From NCBI GenBank assembly GCA_905178155.1, contig CAJINV010000003.1, positions 5,547,985 to 5,611,984 of the forward strand: 64,000 bases of DNA. Direction: 5' to 3'. The position numbers were made by a program, and so were the translations under genes. This DNA comes from Amoebophrya sp. A120. Its lineage: Eukaryota; Sar; Dinophyceae; Syndiniales; Amoebophryaceae. The notes under the pieces are model-generated. The model searched no databases. It had not been told where the DNA came from and saw nothing but the letters and a program-made list of their open reading frames with translations. How positions within the stretch are numbered: the first letter of the stretch is position 1; every line of letters begins with the position of its first letter. Positions 1 to 11,030 of this stretch are shown in pieces.

Positions 1-165
1 CCCACTCTCAGCTGCCTCCTATCATGCTGAAGATGCAAGGCTTCCCCACGCCACCCAGCACTACAGTCCGCATCTTTTCCCGTGTAGCATGACAAAGCTG
101 ATTTGTGACAACAAATCTGCATCACAGATTTCCGTTTTGATATGGGGAGAGGGGATTTTTCCTTT
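1..165 (-). mobile_element. TIR intron element, family C, partial at window edge
   Basis: The right end (about 138-164) matches the family C end at 16340-16371: ATATGG, a G-run, then ATTTTTCC and a final ATA. It also carries internal GCATGACAA and GCATCACA motifs. Coding of the leucine-rich-repeat gene stops making sense from here leftward. The other end is outside the window. Confidence 0.55.
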
Positions 166-3100
166 TGATATGTCCGGATACGGCACCACGCGATGGCTCT
201 CGCCCTGTCCGGCGTACACCGTAAGACTCTTCAAGGCCAGCCGGCTGTACCGGTTCGCAGTGGGGGTCGTAAAGCCCTCTTTTGTCAAGGATTGCCGCCC
301 GAACTCGGGCGGGATAGCAGGCTGCTCCACGAACAAGTAACGGCCTTGCCGCGAGGAGCATTCGACAGACAAGTGGTCGCTTTGTTGGTTGTGGTCGGTG
401 GCCATGTCCTTGATACGGGTGTACCAATAGGCATCACTACCGTCGCCATTCAATTTCTGCCGAACCGACTCGCACTCCAAAAAATCCACGCCGCGTGTGC
501 CCTGCTGACAACCGCTGACCGCATCGCCCTGGTAACCAGACATGCTTGCGCTACCGCAGGGCGTGTCCGTGCGCAACCCGACTGCCAGGTTACCCCGAGC
601 GGTGCCCATGGGATTGCTGCATTGCCCCAGCTCGCTTTCTGTTACCGTCCTTCGGTCGAAATATAACGACCAGCAGTCGCCTTGCTCCAGACCCAGAATC
701 ACTTGCCCAACCGAGAACGCCGCTGATCCAAAGTCGACTTGGTACCAAGTATGGAAGCGTCAGGTTTGAAATCGACACAGTTGAAATGATTTGTCATGCA
801 TACCCGACTGCACCACATCAAAAAACTTTGCACCGTCGCCGCAAGCAGCTTCGGACGCAGTTGAAATGATTTGCCATGCATAAAATGCAAGGCACGAAGT
901 GACGGGCTTGCAGGGATGGCAAGTGAGGCCGATTATGAGCCTGTTTAGGGTTTGCAATAAAGCTGCTAAAGTAGCATGACAAAATCAGTCATCTGTGCCC
1001 AAACAGCGCGACAGACTGGATTTAGACGGTGCCGAAATTTGTCATACATGTACCGCTTAGAAATTGGGCTTCCAACTGGTATCGATTTTATGCATTACAA
1101 GTTATTTCAACTTTGTCGATTTCAATCCTGACACTCCCATACCAAGGCGCTCGATCGTACTGGCTGGTGTGAAAGGATCCAAGTTGCTGGAATGGTAGGG
1201 CGGCGATAATAGGTCGCAGGTTTGTTGTCGCGCTGCTCCAGGACGAGCTGGAAAACGCGCCCTGTACCACAAGCGCATCGGTATCGCGGCGGCGAAAGTG
1301 ATAGCTCCAACTCCCGGACGCCACCGTTTCGGATACGCTGGTGCCGCTCCCAATGTCCTCAACTTTGCAACGCATACCAGAATCCCGTGCTGTCAGGGTG
1401 CGGGTCTCACGAAGGCGGAGGCTGATCTGAGACCGCATCCAGCAGTAGCACCTCGCAATGAACCCGCTGTCATGCGACGACTGCCCCATAATTTCTTCTC
1501 CCCGTGTGTCCGCGCGATTCAGAACGGCAAGCTCCAGGTTGTCCGCACCAACGGAAAGGCACAGCCGCGCACAGGGCTCCATGGCAATCCCGTCCAACGA
1601 AGTGCCCTTGGGGTCCCCGAAGAGAACATCGTGACGGGTGCGGATCTCCGGCAGGTGGGCCAAAGGGGTGAGCTCTGTGTGGTCGTGGTAGCAGTGCGTA
1701 CCTTCATATGCCCACCGGAACGACCCCGCTGTGTGGAAATTTTTTAGCGTGCTTGCCGGTGCGTTGAAGAGCAAAGAGGCTACGCATCGCGCCTTGACTA
1801 GCGTCGCCAACCAGCGATCCGTAACGTTGCTGGTGCTGTAGCGCGGTGTGGCGTCGTCGGGGTCATATTTGAACCTGACCCTCACAGAATTCAGGGTCAC
1901 GTCTGCGAGGGCACCTCCCGCTTTCGTGCCCCACGTCTTCCCAGAAAGTTCATTTCCCGGGCCCTCCAGCTTTTCCCCCCGTATACGGAGTCTCTGTATG
2001 CAGCATCTTGTTGATGTGGTACAGCTATGCGCCCCATCATGCAGAAAGGTATTATCCATCTCATTATCGCGCGCGCCTGAAAGGGAACCAAGCTCCGCAG
2101 TGGCGCCGGTAGAAGGAGAAGCTTGGCAAACCGCGTTCAAATAATTATCCAGTGCCCACAACATCTCGTCACCCCCTTGCTCTTCGTTCACTCGCACGTC
2201 CTTAAACATGCTTTGCATGTCGGTCACTTTTCCCATTTTCATCACCGTTGGCGCATATTTGGTGTTGTAGCCAAATTGCAACTGCCTTCCTGCGCCTTCG
2301 AACATGCTTCGCGTTTCTGCCAAACTGTCCCACCCCCCCCCTCCCTCCCCCACCGTATACTCCAGGTTGCCAATAAACTTCAAAGATCGGCAGCCGTAGA
2401 ACATGTCCTTGGTCGACACGATCCCGATCGTGTTCATATAGTCCATCTCCAAATATTCCAGGTTCTCGCACCCTCGAAAAGCAGCCGTAAGGGATACGGT
2501 GCGCGCTGTGAGAAGTGCAGGAGTCACCGAGGCTCCTGAGAATTGCGGTCTCCAGAGTCGTTTCATTCTGCTGGCTCCAAAGAACGCTCCATCAAGGAAA
2601 TTAGCCGGTGTGCGGTGAAAATGCACCTCGATAATGGAAGACTGAAACCGAAGCATTTCGGGATCTGGATCATCACAGGAACGAGTGTCAGCCAAAACGT
2701 CACCCGCCACAAGGGCACCGCAATAGCGGGACCCTGGTCGGAGGCCCCAACCGATTTCTTTGTGCGCATTGTTTTTGTGGTTGTTACCGAGATCATAGCA
2801 CTGCCAGCTACCGTCTTTGTAAAGCTGCCAACCTTTTATTTGGAAGACCTGCTGGTTTTTATCCTTCGACTTAGGATAGTAAGTTAGCTTATCTTTCCAC
2901 TCCTGCTGGGTGTCACCGTATCCTGATTAAAAACGTCCCCACACCAGAGTCGAGATGGAAAATCTGCTAGACAAATCAACTAGCTTTCGTTGTTTGGCAT
3001 GACAAGCTTGTCCTCATACTGTAATCCTGTTTAGCTAGTTCAGAAGCATCACAGATCTAGCATAGCGTGCTGATCCTAGCATCACAAATTCCAAAACGCG

Positions 3101-4484
3101 AAAAGAAAATGCTTCTCATAGAGCTCCGCATGAGAAACTTTCTTGGCATGCAGAATTGCATGACAACTATGGACGAGTGGGGATGATTTTACACGGGATA
3201 CACCGTCTGCCTTATATATCCAGCCCCCGCCGTCACCATCCCCCCAATCCACGTAGAACCTTATCCCTATGGGAGTGTCAGGATCGACATCGACAAAGTC
3301 GAAAAATTTGTGATGCGTAAAATGTAGGGCACTCAAGGCCTGTATTGGGGAGCAGGCAAATGAGACCCATGGCAAGCCTGTGTAGGGCTATACAATATGC
3401 TGCCAGAATAGCATGGCAGGAGCAGTCTTCTTTGCCCAAACAGCATGACAGACTAGATTTGGGTGCTCCCGAAATTTCTCATGCGCCACTTGGAAACTGA
3501 GGCTCTAACTGGCGCCGGTTTTGTGCATCATTTTTCGATTTTGTCAATTTCGATTCTGACATTTCCATAATCCCGCCAGTGTTTGTATTGGCCATGTAGG
3601 TGTCCACGGGGACCGCCACTGGGTCACGCGTTTGGAAATCTATTAAAGTGAAAAATGCCCCCACCCCCGAACCTGGGAGCATTTGCATTGCAAACCTTTC
3701 CAAGTGAAACACTCGCCCTGTTGCATCTATCAGTATCACAGGTTATTTCCAATCGTAAATGGCAAAAATTTGCATTGCAAAAGACCCAAGCAAGAGTGGC
3801 GCTTGTCATGCAAGCGATGCGACATAAGCCTAGACTCTGGATCAGAAAGATTCATACTTCTTTCATGCGTGACAGTTTTCTTTTGGAAACTTCGCATCAC
3901 AAATCTTTGCGATTGCGACTTTGGGGGTGGGGGTATTTTTCACGGTAATAAACTCCATGATAAACTTACTCGTGACGTCACCGCAGCCAGAACCGTTTAC
4001 CACCGCGAACAGCAGGGACGGAATGAGAAATAAAGCGACAGTGCGTACTAAATGTATCAGACCACGTAGCCGCGTTCGAAGGGCCCCTGGGAGGACGTGA
4101 AGCTGCGCGAAGGCGGTAGATGTAACGTGTGAAAACGTCCCCGCCGCGAAACCAAGTTGGGAACTCTTGGCGTGCTGCAGCTGCACAAAATATAAAAATC
4201 CCCTTTTTGTAGAGTCCTCACGGGTTGCAAATTTCTATCTGCAGTGATGCACTTGCGCTGGTTGGCAAGGACAGCCGCATCGCCGAGACCACGCGTGCTC
4301 ATCCTCAACATCCCGTTTACAAGATTTACAAAAGGCGACTAGAAGAAAGGCCCCTGATAGAAATAAGCTCTGCCACTGCCTCTGGTGTCTCTGTGTCTGT
4401 CCCTGTCGGTGTCGACACAAAGAAATCTGCATGACAAAACTGGGGTGGGGAAAACTTTTACTCAGGATAGTGCACCTCGAACAT
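138..4484 (-). CDS. Putative secreted BspA-like leucine-rich-repeat protein, multi-exon, 3' end outside window
   Basis: Approximate exons in coding order are 4118-3951, 3640-3570, 3267-3201, 2918-1142 and 749-166. They are joined across TIR introns (3641-3950, 3268-3569, 2919-3200, 750-1141), and removing element plus one 5-bp duplication keeps the frame at every junction, for example ...RAPWY/QVDFG.... A hydrophobic stretch (VALFLIPSLLFAVVNG) near the N-terminus looks like a signal peptide. A Met at 4484, joined across an element at about 4119-4465, may be the start. The large exon has DUF285/BspA-type units (MFYGCRSLK, SMFEGA, DMQSMFKDV). A Cys-rich part (CARLCLSVGADNLELAV ... CYCW) is PAN/apple-like, which I infer only weakly. 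Coding runs into another element at 166, so the C-terminus lies beyond the window. BspA-like repeats are common in surface proteins of protists; the role here is unknown. Confidence 0.7.
750..1141 (-). mobile_element. TIR intron element, family B copy 1
   Basis: The ends are inverted copies: TATGGAAGCGTCAGG on the left and CCTGACACTCCCATA on the right, with further similarity inside (GAAATCGACA...TTGAAAT). It is flanked by CCAAG at 745-749 and 1142-1146. Removing the element plus one CCAAG joins ...APWY to QVDFG... in frame. There is no GT-AG pair at these limits. Confidence 0.82.
2919..3200 (-). mobile_element. TIR intron element, family D copy 1
   Basis: The left end is TATCCTGATTAAAAACGTCC and the right end, read inverted, is TATCCCGTGTAAAATCATCC. 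It is flanked by CACCG at 2914-2918 and 3201-3205. Removal joins ...WIYKADG to DTQQEW... in frame in the leucine-rich-repeat gene. Confidence 0.82.
3268..3569 (-). mobile_element. TIR intron element, family B copy 2
   Basis: The left end is TATGGGAGTGTCAGGATCG and the right end, read inverted, is TATGGAAATGTCAGAATCG. It is flanked by ATCCC at 3263-3267 and 3570-3574. Removal joins ...NTNTGGI to RFYVDWG... in frame. The interior resembles copy 1 (for example the CCCAAACAGC block followed by GACAGACT). Confidence 0.85.
3641..3950 (-). mobile_element. TIR intron element, family F
   Basis: The left end is TATTAAAGTGAAAAATGCCC and the right end, read inverted, is TATTACCGTGAAAAATACCC, both continuing into C-runs. 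The flanks AAATC (3636-3640) and AACTC (3951-3955) match at four of five bases. Removal with one copy joins ...FIMEF to QTRDP... in frame. Confidence 0.75.
4119..4465 (-). mobile_element. Probable TIR element, family D, divergent
   Basis: The left part has GTGTGAAAACGTCCCC and the right part GGGGAAAACTTTTACTCAGG, an inverted pair of the family D type. No clean 5-bp duplication is visible. It lies just upstream of the signal-peptide exon of the leucine-rich-repeat gene, so it may be its first intron. Confidence 0.5.
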
Positions 4485-5220
4485 TTACGCCGTGTTGCTG
4501 TCGACGCGGCGAGACAGAGCGGCGAAGGGTCCTCGTAGCACGTCCTTTTGCGATGAAGCCGCACCACTGGAAGATTGATGTCCGCAAAAATCCGACGAAA
4601 CAGAATTATGGCGCGGTGCAAGTAGACGAGTACTAGTACGTGCAACGAGGCCGCAACTCCAGATGAAAGCCAGGTTCGTACAGCCTGCAGCTGGATGTTG
4701 GAACAACAAAAAAGGCGATAGCGAACCTCGTCAGGAGCTAAAACGGTCGTCGAAGGCACCGATGCGGTGGCAGCCGAGTCGCGGTGCAAACAGGTGATTG
4801 CAATAATGCCACTATAATTGAGCAGACCACTCGTCTGCGGCTTCGGTAGAAGTGCTGTCCACGTTTTTACCAATCTGTGCCAACACACCACGTTGGCGCT
4901 CCTGCTCCTCCGCACGCACACTGCAACTCGACATATAATTCGACGGAGCTGTTCCACCTCCTGGTACAAATGGAGTGTACTGATCTCTCGCAGAGTGACG
5001 ACAAGGAGAAGCCCTCGTCTCGACGACGTCGAGGACTTCAGTAGCGACCCCGTCCTTTTGATCAGATCGATACTGTGGCCATCTCTTGCCGCGCAACGCC
5101 TCTTTTTCCGCCTTCCTGGTGTCATTCCGTAGTTATTTCCGGAACTAGAAGCACAATGGCGTAGCACCCTGTAGCAAGCTCTGTAGACGCAGCTGTGCCA
5201 ACGGAACCACAAAAAACGGC

Positions 5221-5537
5221 TAATCCTCAGTAAAGATAACGTCCCCACCCGCCCATAGTCAGGATGCCGATGCGAACTCCGCAACACAAAACTAGAATTC
5301 GAAAGTGTTGCGGTGCACCCACGGCGAACTTGAAATTGTAGCAAAGTGGTGGCTAGCGAGTCTAGACGGATCACAGACCCACACTCAGCGTCTCAACAGC
5401 CTCCTGGTTAGAGCATTTAACATCACCTCGCCCAACGTGACCACCAGGAAAGAAAACCAGTCATGAAGAGCCGTATCATGACAAACATCCTGAGAATGCA
5501 GATTTGCAGCACGGGGACGATTTTAGTCAGGATACTA
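5221..5537 (-). mobile_element. Probable TIR element, family D, in non-coding DNA
   Basis: The left end is ATCCTCAGTAAAGATAACGT followed by CCCCACC. The right end, read inverted, is ATCCTGACTAAAATCGTCCC. Flanking duplication is unclear and no coding exons can be shown next to it. Confidence 0.45.
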
Positions 5538-5539
5538 GC

Positions 5540-6740
5540 CCCAGAGTAGCTACTGATGGGCACGTCGTGCTGTGGTGGCACCTCCAAACCATCTCTAACA
5601 GGTGCGCGACGCAGTGATTTTTGTATTTTCCCCGTGCTGCTCGAGGGACGACCAACGCCGACGACCCTGATATATCGCAAGAAAAAACTGTTTCACTCTG
5701 AACCTCTGATGCAGAGGGCGCAAGAACGCAGGAATCCTTGTCTTGCTTCACAAGCTTACTTGATGCAAGACAGTGGAGCTTTTTCGTTAGGGACATCGCA
5801 TATCAATTTGATAATTCCTGTTCGGTTTATTCATGTCCTTACAATCAATGAACTTGCGGTGCGGTTGAAATCCTACAACGCGTGAAACGCGTTTTTCGTA
5901 CAATAAGATAGCGGGGAAGAGGAATATCGTTCCGAGATCGTCCTCTCCGTTCACCCCACAGCCTCCGCGTCTCCAAGATCGTCTACTTCCGAAGAAAGCC
6001 CGTCCGAAGAAAGCAGCAGCTTGCGGGGACGGACGGCGCGTTATCGCCTCTTCCGGATACCTCCACCCCTCTGCCCAACATCTTAATATCTCCAATGAGA
6101 ATACGTCCAGGTCGGGAGAAATTCAGCATTTTAATTTTTTGCTGGCAGCAACATGCACAGAAGTTATATATTATTTTACAACATGACCCATACTGTAAAT
6201 GTCTGTGTTGTATTAAGCCCGAGCACCATGGTCGTCTCTTTGAGTACATCTTGATCCGTATTGTGCTGCAGGAGAACGAGAAACTACGCCTTTTCCGCTT
6301 TAGCACAAATTAGACTCCTTTTGCTGCTCAGGGTGTACTACAGATTTTGTTTTTTGAGTTGTCCAATAGCAGCATCACAGGTTAGTTGCGCTCTTGCAGA
6401 CCCCGACATATTTGCAATGCGTATGATCTTAGTGGGTGGAGGTACTATCCTGTGTAAAAGCAACGTGTCTTGCAAATTTTGCGCCCAGTGCATTTTCCGC
6501 GCAGTGCGACGAGAAGGAGGGTCATCCATGACGAATGCCAACGATTGAAATACCCTAGCCCGGAACAAGCCGGTTGCTCCACAACTAGCAAAAAGTCTAC
6601 TCTCGCACTCGCTAAAGAATTTCTATAACCTTCCCTCTCGGCTCCTGCTAATATAACACGATATTCATCTTACCACAACGAAATGTAATGTGGCACTACC
6701 TCCATATCAAAGCGCATGTCCATCTTGCTCGCATCGCGCA
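5540..6740. other. No supported gene
   Basis: No open frame here has convincing amino-acid composition. A phrase typical of family D ends (CTATCCTGTGTAAAAGC) occurs at 6443-6459, possibly an eroded element. Confidence 0.4.
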
Positions 6741-6747
6741 TGCAGGG

Positions 6748-6796
6748 CCGTACCACGACAACGACACTTTCCAATCCGAATCCAGAGAGTGATGTG
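6748..6796. repeat. Dispersed ~40-bp repeat (CGACAACGACACTTTCC type), copy 1
   Basis: The same string, starting CCRTACCACGACAACGACAC and ending CCGAATCCAGA, recurs at 7844-7884 and 9396-9446, with a shortened tandem form at 7803-7842. Copies 1 and 3 also share the following GAGTGATGT. Confidence 0.85.
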
Positions 6797-6806
6797 GTAG
6801 AGGTAG

Positions 6807-6955
6807 GAACCAGGTACCCTTGGACCAGGTACCCTTGGACCAGGTACCCTTGGACCAGGTACCCTGGGACCAGGTACCCGGGACCAGGTACCCTGGGACC
6901 AGGTACCCTGGGACCGGGTACCCTGGGACCAGGTACCCGGATGTGGGCACCCGGA
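6807..6955. repeat. KpnI-site minisatellite, 14-15-bp unit
   Basis: About ten head-to-tail copies of ACCAGGTACCCTTGG or its variant ACCAGGTACCCTGGG. Open frames across it encode only repeat peptides, so I do not call a gene. Confidence 0.92.
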
Positions 6956-7545
6956 CCGGAGATGCGGATACCCGGGTGTGGGCACCTTTTCAACTTTGAG
7001 TTGAAAAAAAAAAGTCACACGAAAACTCAAGCGGTTTCACGTCTGGACGTCCACACCTGGGCACCGGCTGCCCGCATCTCCGTCCCCGGGTTCCCGGATG
7101 TGGGCACCCGGTACGCAGATGTAGATGGCCGGATATGGGTAGCGGTGCCCGCATGTGGGCACCCGGTGCCCAGATGTGGATATCGGCTGTGGCTTTGGGC
7201 GCCTGGTGCCTAAATGTGAGTACCAGGATGTGAGCACCTCGCGCCCGCCGGATGTGGGAGCCCACCTCTTCAACTTTAGCTAGCAGAAAGTGACGCGAAA
7301 AGTCAAGCGCTTTCACATCTGGATATCCACATCGGGGCACCGGGTGCCCACATCTCCGGACCCGGGTGCCCGGCGAGGGGCACCCGGTGCGCAGATGTGG
7401 ATGCCCGGATGTGGGTACCGGTCCGGGTGCCCACGTCCGGATACCCGGATGTGGGCACCCGGTACCCAGACGCGAATGCCCGGACGTGGGCCCCCCGTAC
7501 CTCTTCTCATAGGGTGCCCAGCCCTTGTAGGCACCCACGGAACAT
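6936..7545. repeat. Degenerate satellite built on GGATGTGGGCACCCGGT
   Basis: The motif CGGATGTGGGCACCCGG and its reverse-strand variants recur irregularly (for example 6950, 7098, 7153, 7447). Two blocks containing TTCAACTTTGAG/TTCAACTTTAGC, then AAAGT(C/G)ACACGAAAA-like sequence and GCG(G/C)TTTCAC, recur at about 6987-7045 and 7268-7320, suggesting a longer period of about 280 bp. Confidence 0.75.
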
Positions 7546-7802
7546 GGTACCCCGGTCCGCCGTTTTTAAAGCCGGGGGAGGCCGCTTCTTTCTTCATGCT
7601 AAATGATACAGCGCAACCCAGTACGCCGCTCTGGCCGCCCGGGAGCGAGCACCCTGGTACGCGAAAAACGAACCCACCCACCAAACTGTCAACCCGAGCG
7701 CCGCTGGTCAAGCATGGCAACCTTCCAGACCCAGACAAGTTTGCAGCGCAGACATACTCGGCAGCGCAGACTACTGCGACGGAGTGTGTCGATTTTGGTT
7801 TT

Positions 7803-7884
7803 CGCGACAACGACACTTTCCAATCCGACAACGACACTTTCGGGCCGTACCACGACAACGACACTTTCCAATCCGAATCCAGAC
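7803..7884. repeat. Dispersed ~40-bp repeat, copy 2, with partial tandem copies
   Basis: It contains three runs of CGACAACGACACTTTC. The last, at 7844-7884, is the full form. It borders the left side of the GC-rich block. Confidence 0.85.
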
Positions 7885-9330
7885 GGCAGGGGGGCTAGAT
7901 GTGTCTGGCCCCACGAGCGCCCTCCGCCGGATTTTGTTGCCGGGGGCTTGCTCCTACGCTCGGCCTCCGCCTTTCGAAACAATATCGCGACCCAAATCCC
8001 CAAGGGCTTTCGGCCTTTCCGCCGTTTATCGGAAATACTCCGGGCGCGTGCCGCGGTGCCGCCTTTATGCGGGCCGGGCCCGCCCGAGGTGGGTCGGGCC
8101 GGGGCCCACCGCGGCAGGGCCTAGCGAATTCCCCTGCCGAAGCCGGGAAGCGAAGGCGAAACATTTGGGGGCCTGTTTGGGGGGCATCATTCGCCGCGGT
8201 TTCGCGCTTTTTTGGGGGGCATCTTTACCCCCTTCCGGGGGCCTTTCCGGAGGGGGCCTAGCCGCCGCGGCTTTTCCGGGCGGGCCTGTTCCACCTTTGG
8301 CCGCCTGGGCAGCCGCGCGGCCCCCCAAAGGCATCGGGGGGCGCTTGGGCCCGCGAAAGGCATACTGCCACTTTTAGCCGCCCGCCACATAAATCAAAAG
8401 GCCGCCCCGGGGTCTCCCGCCTGAATTCTCCGGGGGCCCACGGCCGGGGCTGGGGGTGGGGGTTTCGCAAAAAGAGCGCGCTATGGGCTAGCCGGGTGGG
8501 CAGGGCCCGGCACGCGCGATCCGGCGGGCCATTGTCGAGCCGCCGCAACCAGTTCACCACGGCTGCCCTGCTAGGGCCCTGGGCAAGGCTGCTGGCCCGG
8601 CCTGCCCAACTACGCACAGGAGGAAAGATTGTTAGCCCATGACAGAACGCACGCCGGCGCGCGCTCGCCCCCTGCTTGTAGTGGCGGGGGCGGGGGCGCG
8701 GCGGCCTCGGCTTGTATTCGTGGCGGCCCTGGCTTTCTTCCGGGGCCTACACCTCTTGCCCATGCTTCGGCTTCGGCTTTCGGCCTTCCGCTCGGTGGGG
8801 CGAGCGTACGGCGGCCCCGCCCCCCATGGTGCGCGCCCGTGGTGGCGCCCTGCGTAAGATCCTTGGCGACAAGCAGCGCCGCGGCGTCCCAACTTTAAGG
8901 GGCGCTGCCTCTGTGATTGGCCACGGAGCCATCGGGTGCGTCTGTGTGCCCGCAACCACAGAGGGGGCGGCGGCAAGTCCCTCGCCAGGGAGGCGGCGCG
9001 CCAAATCCCTGGGAAAGCGAAAACGCGCCCTGATGTGGCGCGGCATCGTCGGCGTCTTGGCAAGCTGTTCCCGGCCTCGGTTTGCTCTCAGTGTGGCAGC
9101 TTGGCGGGGCGCGGGCACCTACAACACTCAGGACCGTGCTCCCAGTTGCACCTGGGGAGGCCGCGGCGCCTGGCTAACAGCGAAGGCCCCGCGGCGGGCC
9201 CGCGAAAAAGTGGGGCTCGGAGGAGCTGGGCACGGCCGGCCACCAAGCTGACAGAAACACGCCTTGCAGGAATGGGGCGCGATGTCTTCGAGTGTTGCCG
9301 GGCTGCTCGGATCCCCACTCGTGATGGGGA
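7885..9330. other. Very GC-rich block with no supported gene
   Basis: Base composition rises sharply against both sides, with runs such as GGGCCGGGCCCGCCCGAGG near 8070. Open frames exist on both strands, as expected from GC content, but none shows family motifs. The block is bordered by copies of the same ~40-bp repeat at 7844-7884 and 9396-9446. Confidence 0.7.
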
Positions 9331-9395
9331 AAAAATTTCACATCAAAATTTTCAGCATACTTGAGAAAAGCGCACCTGACGCCGCCATATGCAAG

Positions 9396-9446
9396 GCCAT
9401 ACCACGACAACGACACTTTCCAATCCGAATCCAGAGAGTGATGTAG
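9396..9446. repeat. Dispersed ~40-bp repeat, copy 3
   Basis: Nearly identical to 6748-6796, including the trailing GAGTGATGTRG. It lies on the right side of the GC-rich block. Confidence 0.85.
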
Positions 9447-9977
9447 CGGCTCAACATACCTTCGCAACCACCAGTGCCAAATGCAAATCGTGCCCCCCTC
9501 TTCCAAAAGCCGAGCCTTCGAAGACGGCCATCCTTTTGCACCCTCGTCTGGCACTGGGAGGGGTAGGGAACGACAACGACATGCTGCAAAAGGTGCATTT
9601 CTAGCACACACCACGCAACGGGAACGTTTGATGTACACAGGATAGTACAACTGGTGCTCCCTGTATGCAACGGAAAAAGTGCTACAGTTAGATCACACTG
9701 TGTTGCAGGCAACGCAAGACATGATCCCACCACATAATAAGTATGTGTAGCAGCCTAGTGGTGCTACTAGCTTCACACATGTAGTTGATTTCCCTTGTGA
9801 TCTCTGAATTTTCCTTGCAAGTTTATTTCTCATTCTCTCACTCTGGTGTGATACAAACTTGCTAAGGGTACCACACATGATGTCCTCGTGTAAGTGTATA
9901 TACTTTTTTCTTGGGATACCCCGCTGGTGATTCTGCGGACCGAGGGGTAACATCCAACCGGGTCTTTTCCGTCCCCC

Positions 9978-10168
9978 TATCAAAGAAAAAAAGTTCGTCA
10001 CGATCACTCATGCGCATTTTTGCAATTGTTTGTCATGCGTAAAAATGCATCACAGCCAAACTTCATTAAGGATTTCCCTAGTGTTTCTGCAATATAAGGA
10101 AAGTTTGTGATGATTTGTAATGCAAAACCTGCAAGTTAGTGACTGTGACAAACTTTTTTCTCTCCATA
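9978..10168. mobile_element. TIR element, family G copy 1 (191 bp)
   Basis: The left end is TATCAAAGAAAAAAAGTTCG then TCACGATCACT. The right end, read inverted, is TATGGAGAGAAAAAAGTTTG then TCACAGTCACT. It is flanked by CCCCC at 9973-9977 and 10169-10173. Its length nearly equals the 192-bp copy at 37625-37816. No exon can be shown on either side. Confidence 0.75.
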
Positions 10169-10218
10169 CCCCCGGCTCATTTGCTACTCAAGGGGCAGAC
10201 GAGCTCGTGTGTCCGCTG

Positions 10219-10543
10219 TAAATATGTCTGGGTCTAGAACAAACTCCTGATGCTGAGGGGCGACAATTGAGCATGCCCTCGAGCTCGGTGTGGGTGTCGT
10301 GTTGAATACAGCTGCGCTGCATGACAAACTTTTTTCAAGATGATGCTCATCATGCTTTTATTTTGTTTGCTACGCATCACGAGGAACTGTTTTATATTCA
10401 TTAATTTTGCATATCGAAATAAAAGCGACCGCGCTCCGCCTCCTTCTATCTTTTGTTCTTCTTGGTCAACTACATGCAAAACAGCTTTCTAGTCTGCAAG
10501 ACAGGTTCCAATTTTCCTCACCCAGACAAGTATGCAGAGGATA
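10219..10543. mobile_element. TIR element, family A, divergent copy
   Basis: The left end has AAATATGTCTGGGTCTAGAAC and the right end CACCCAGACAAGTATGCAGAG. The flanks CGCTG (10214-10218) and CACTG (10544-10548) match at four of five bases. The interior contains GCATGACAAACTTTTTTC. It lies 37 bp from the next family A copy. Confidence 0.6.
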
Positions 10544-10580
10544 CACTGCCTGACTTGGCTGCAAAAGCGCCACTTGCTGC

Positions 10581-10841
10581 TATGGATTGCAAAAATGTCT
10601 GGGTCTGGATGAAGCTTGTGATGCTAAAATGTGGATGATGGAAACAGTTCCGAATGTAACACAGCATGACGACTTTTCAGAACGCTTTCTCATAGGAAGG
10701 CCGCGTGAGAAACTGCGTTTTTGCGTGTACGAAAGAGGCTGCGACTTTTGTTGGCTATGACATACCGATTTCCTAGGTATGGAGAGCTAGCATTACAAGT
10801 TGCAACCTTCCAGACCCAGACATTTATTTTTGCATTTGATA
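10581..10841. mobile_element. TIR element, family A copy (261 bp)
   Basis: The left end is TATGGATTGCAAAAATGTCT and the right end, read inverted, is TATCAAATGCAAAAATAAAT; both continue into GGGTCTGGA-type sequence. It is flanked by CTGC plus a shared T. The interior closely matches the dynein intron at 63176-63435, including TTGGCTATG/TTGGTTATG and TCCTAG(G/A)TATGGA. Confidence 0.82.
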
Positions 10842-10846
10842 CTGCT

Positions 10847-11030
10847 GATCTACTGCAAAAGCGCCGCGTCCTGCTTGCACGCAGAGGTGGCGGATTTCAA
10901 AGCCCTCCTGGTCTTAAAAAACAAGCTGAAGCTTGCTTGTTCCTCTTCACGTCAGTGCCAGTTGCTCCGTTCGTACAACTTCCCGCACGCGGATGGTGAC
11001 GGAGGCTGCCGCGTGATGTCGTGTAGGCTT
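10847..11030. other. Unassigned sequence right of the family A element
   Basis: No gene can be supported. The string CTGCAAAAGCGCC occurs both here (10854) and in the 37-bp gap between the two family A elements (10559), so the gap may be part of a small duplication. Confidence 0.4.

Noticed and set aside
4235-5374. 379-codon minus-strand open frame
   Set aside because: Arg/Ser/Cys-rich composition with no motif. It overlaps family D ends at 4119-4465 and 5221-5537 and looks like a chance open frame.
6716-7898. Open frames across the KpnI minisatellite (TRYPWTRYPWTRYPW peptides)
   Set aside because: Frames are open on both strands and in several registers because the unit lacks stops. Nothing outside the repeat supports a gene.
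7885-9330. GC-rich block as rRNA or organelle/bacterial DNA
   Set aside because: No recognisable rRNA core strings or bacterial gene order. Composition alone is insufficient.
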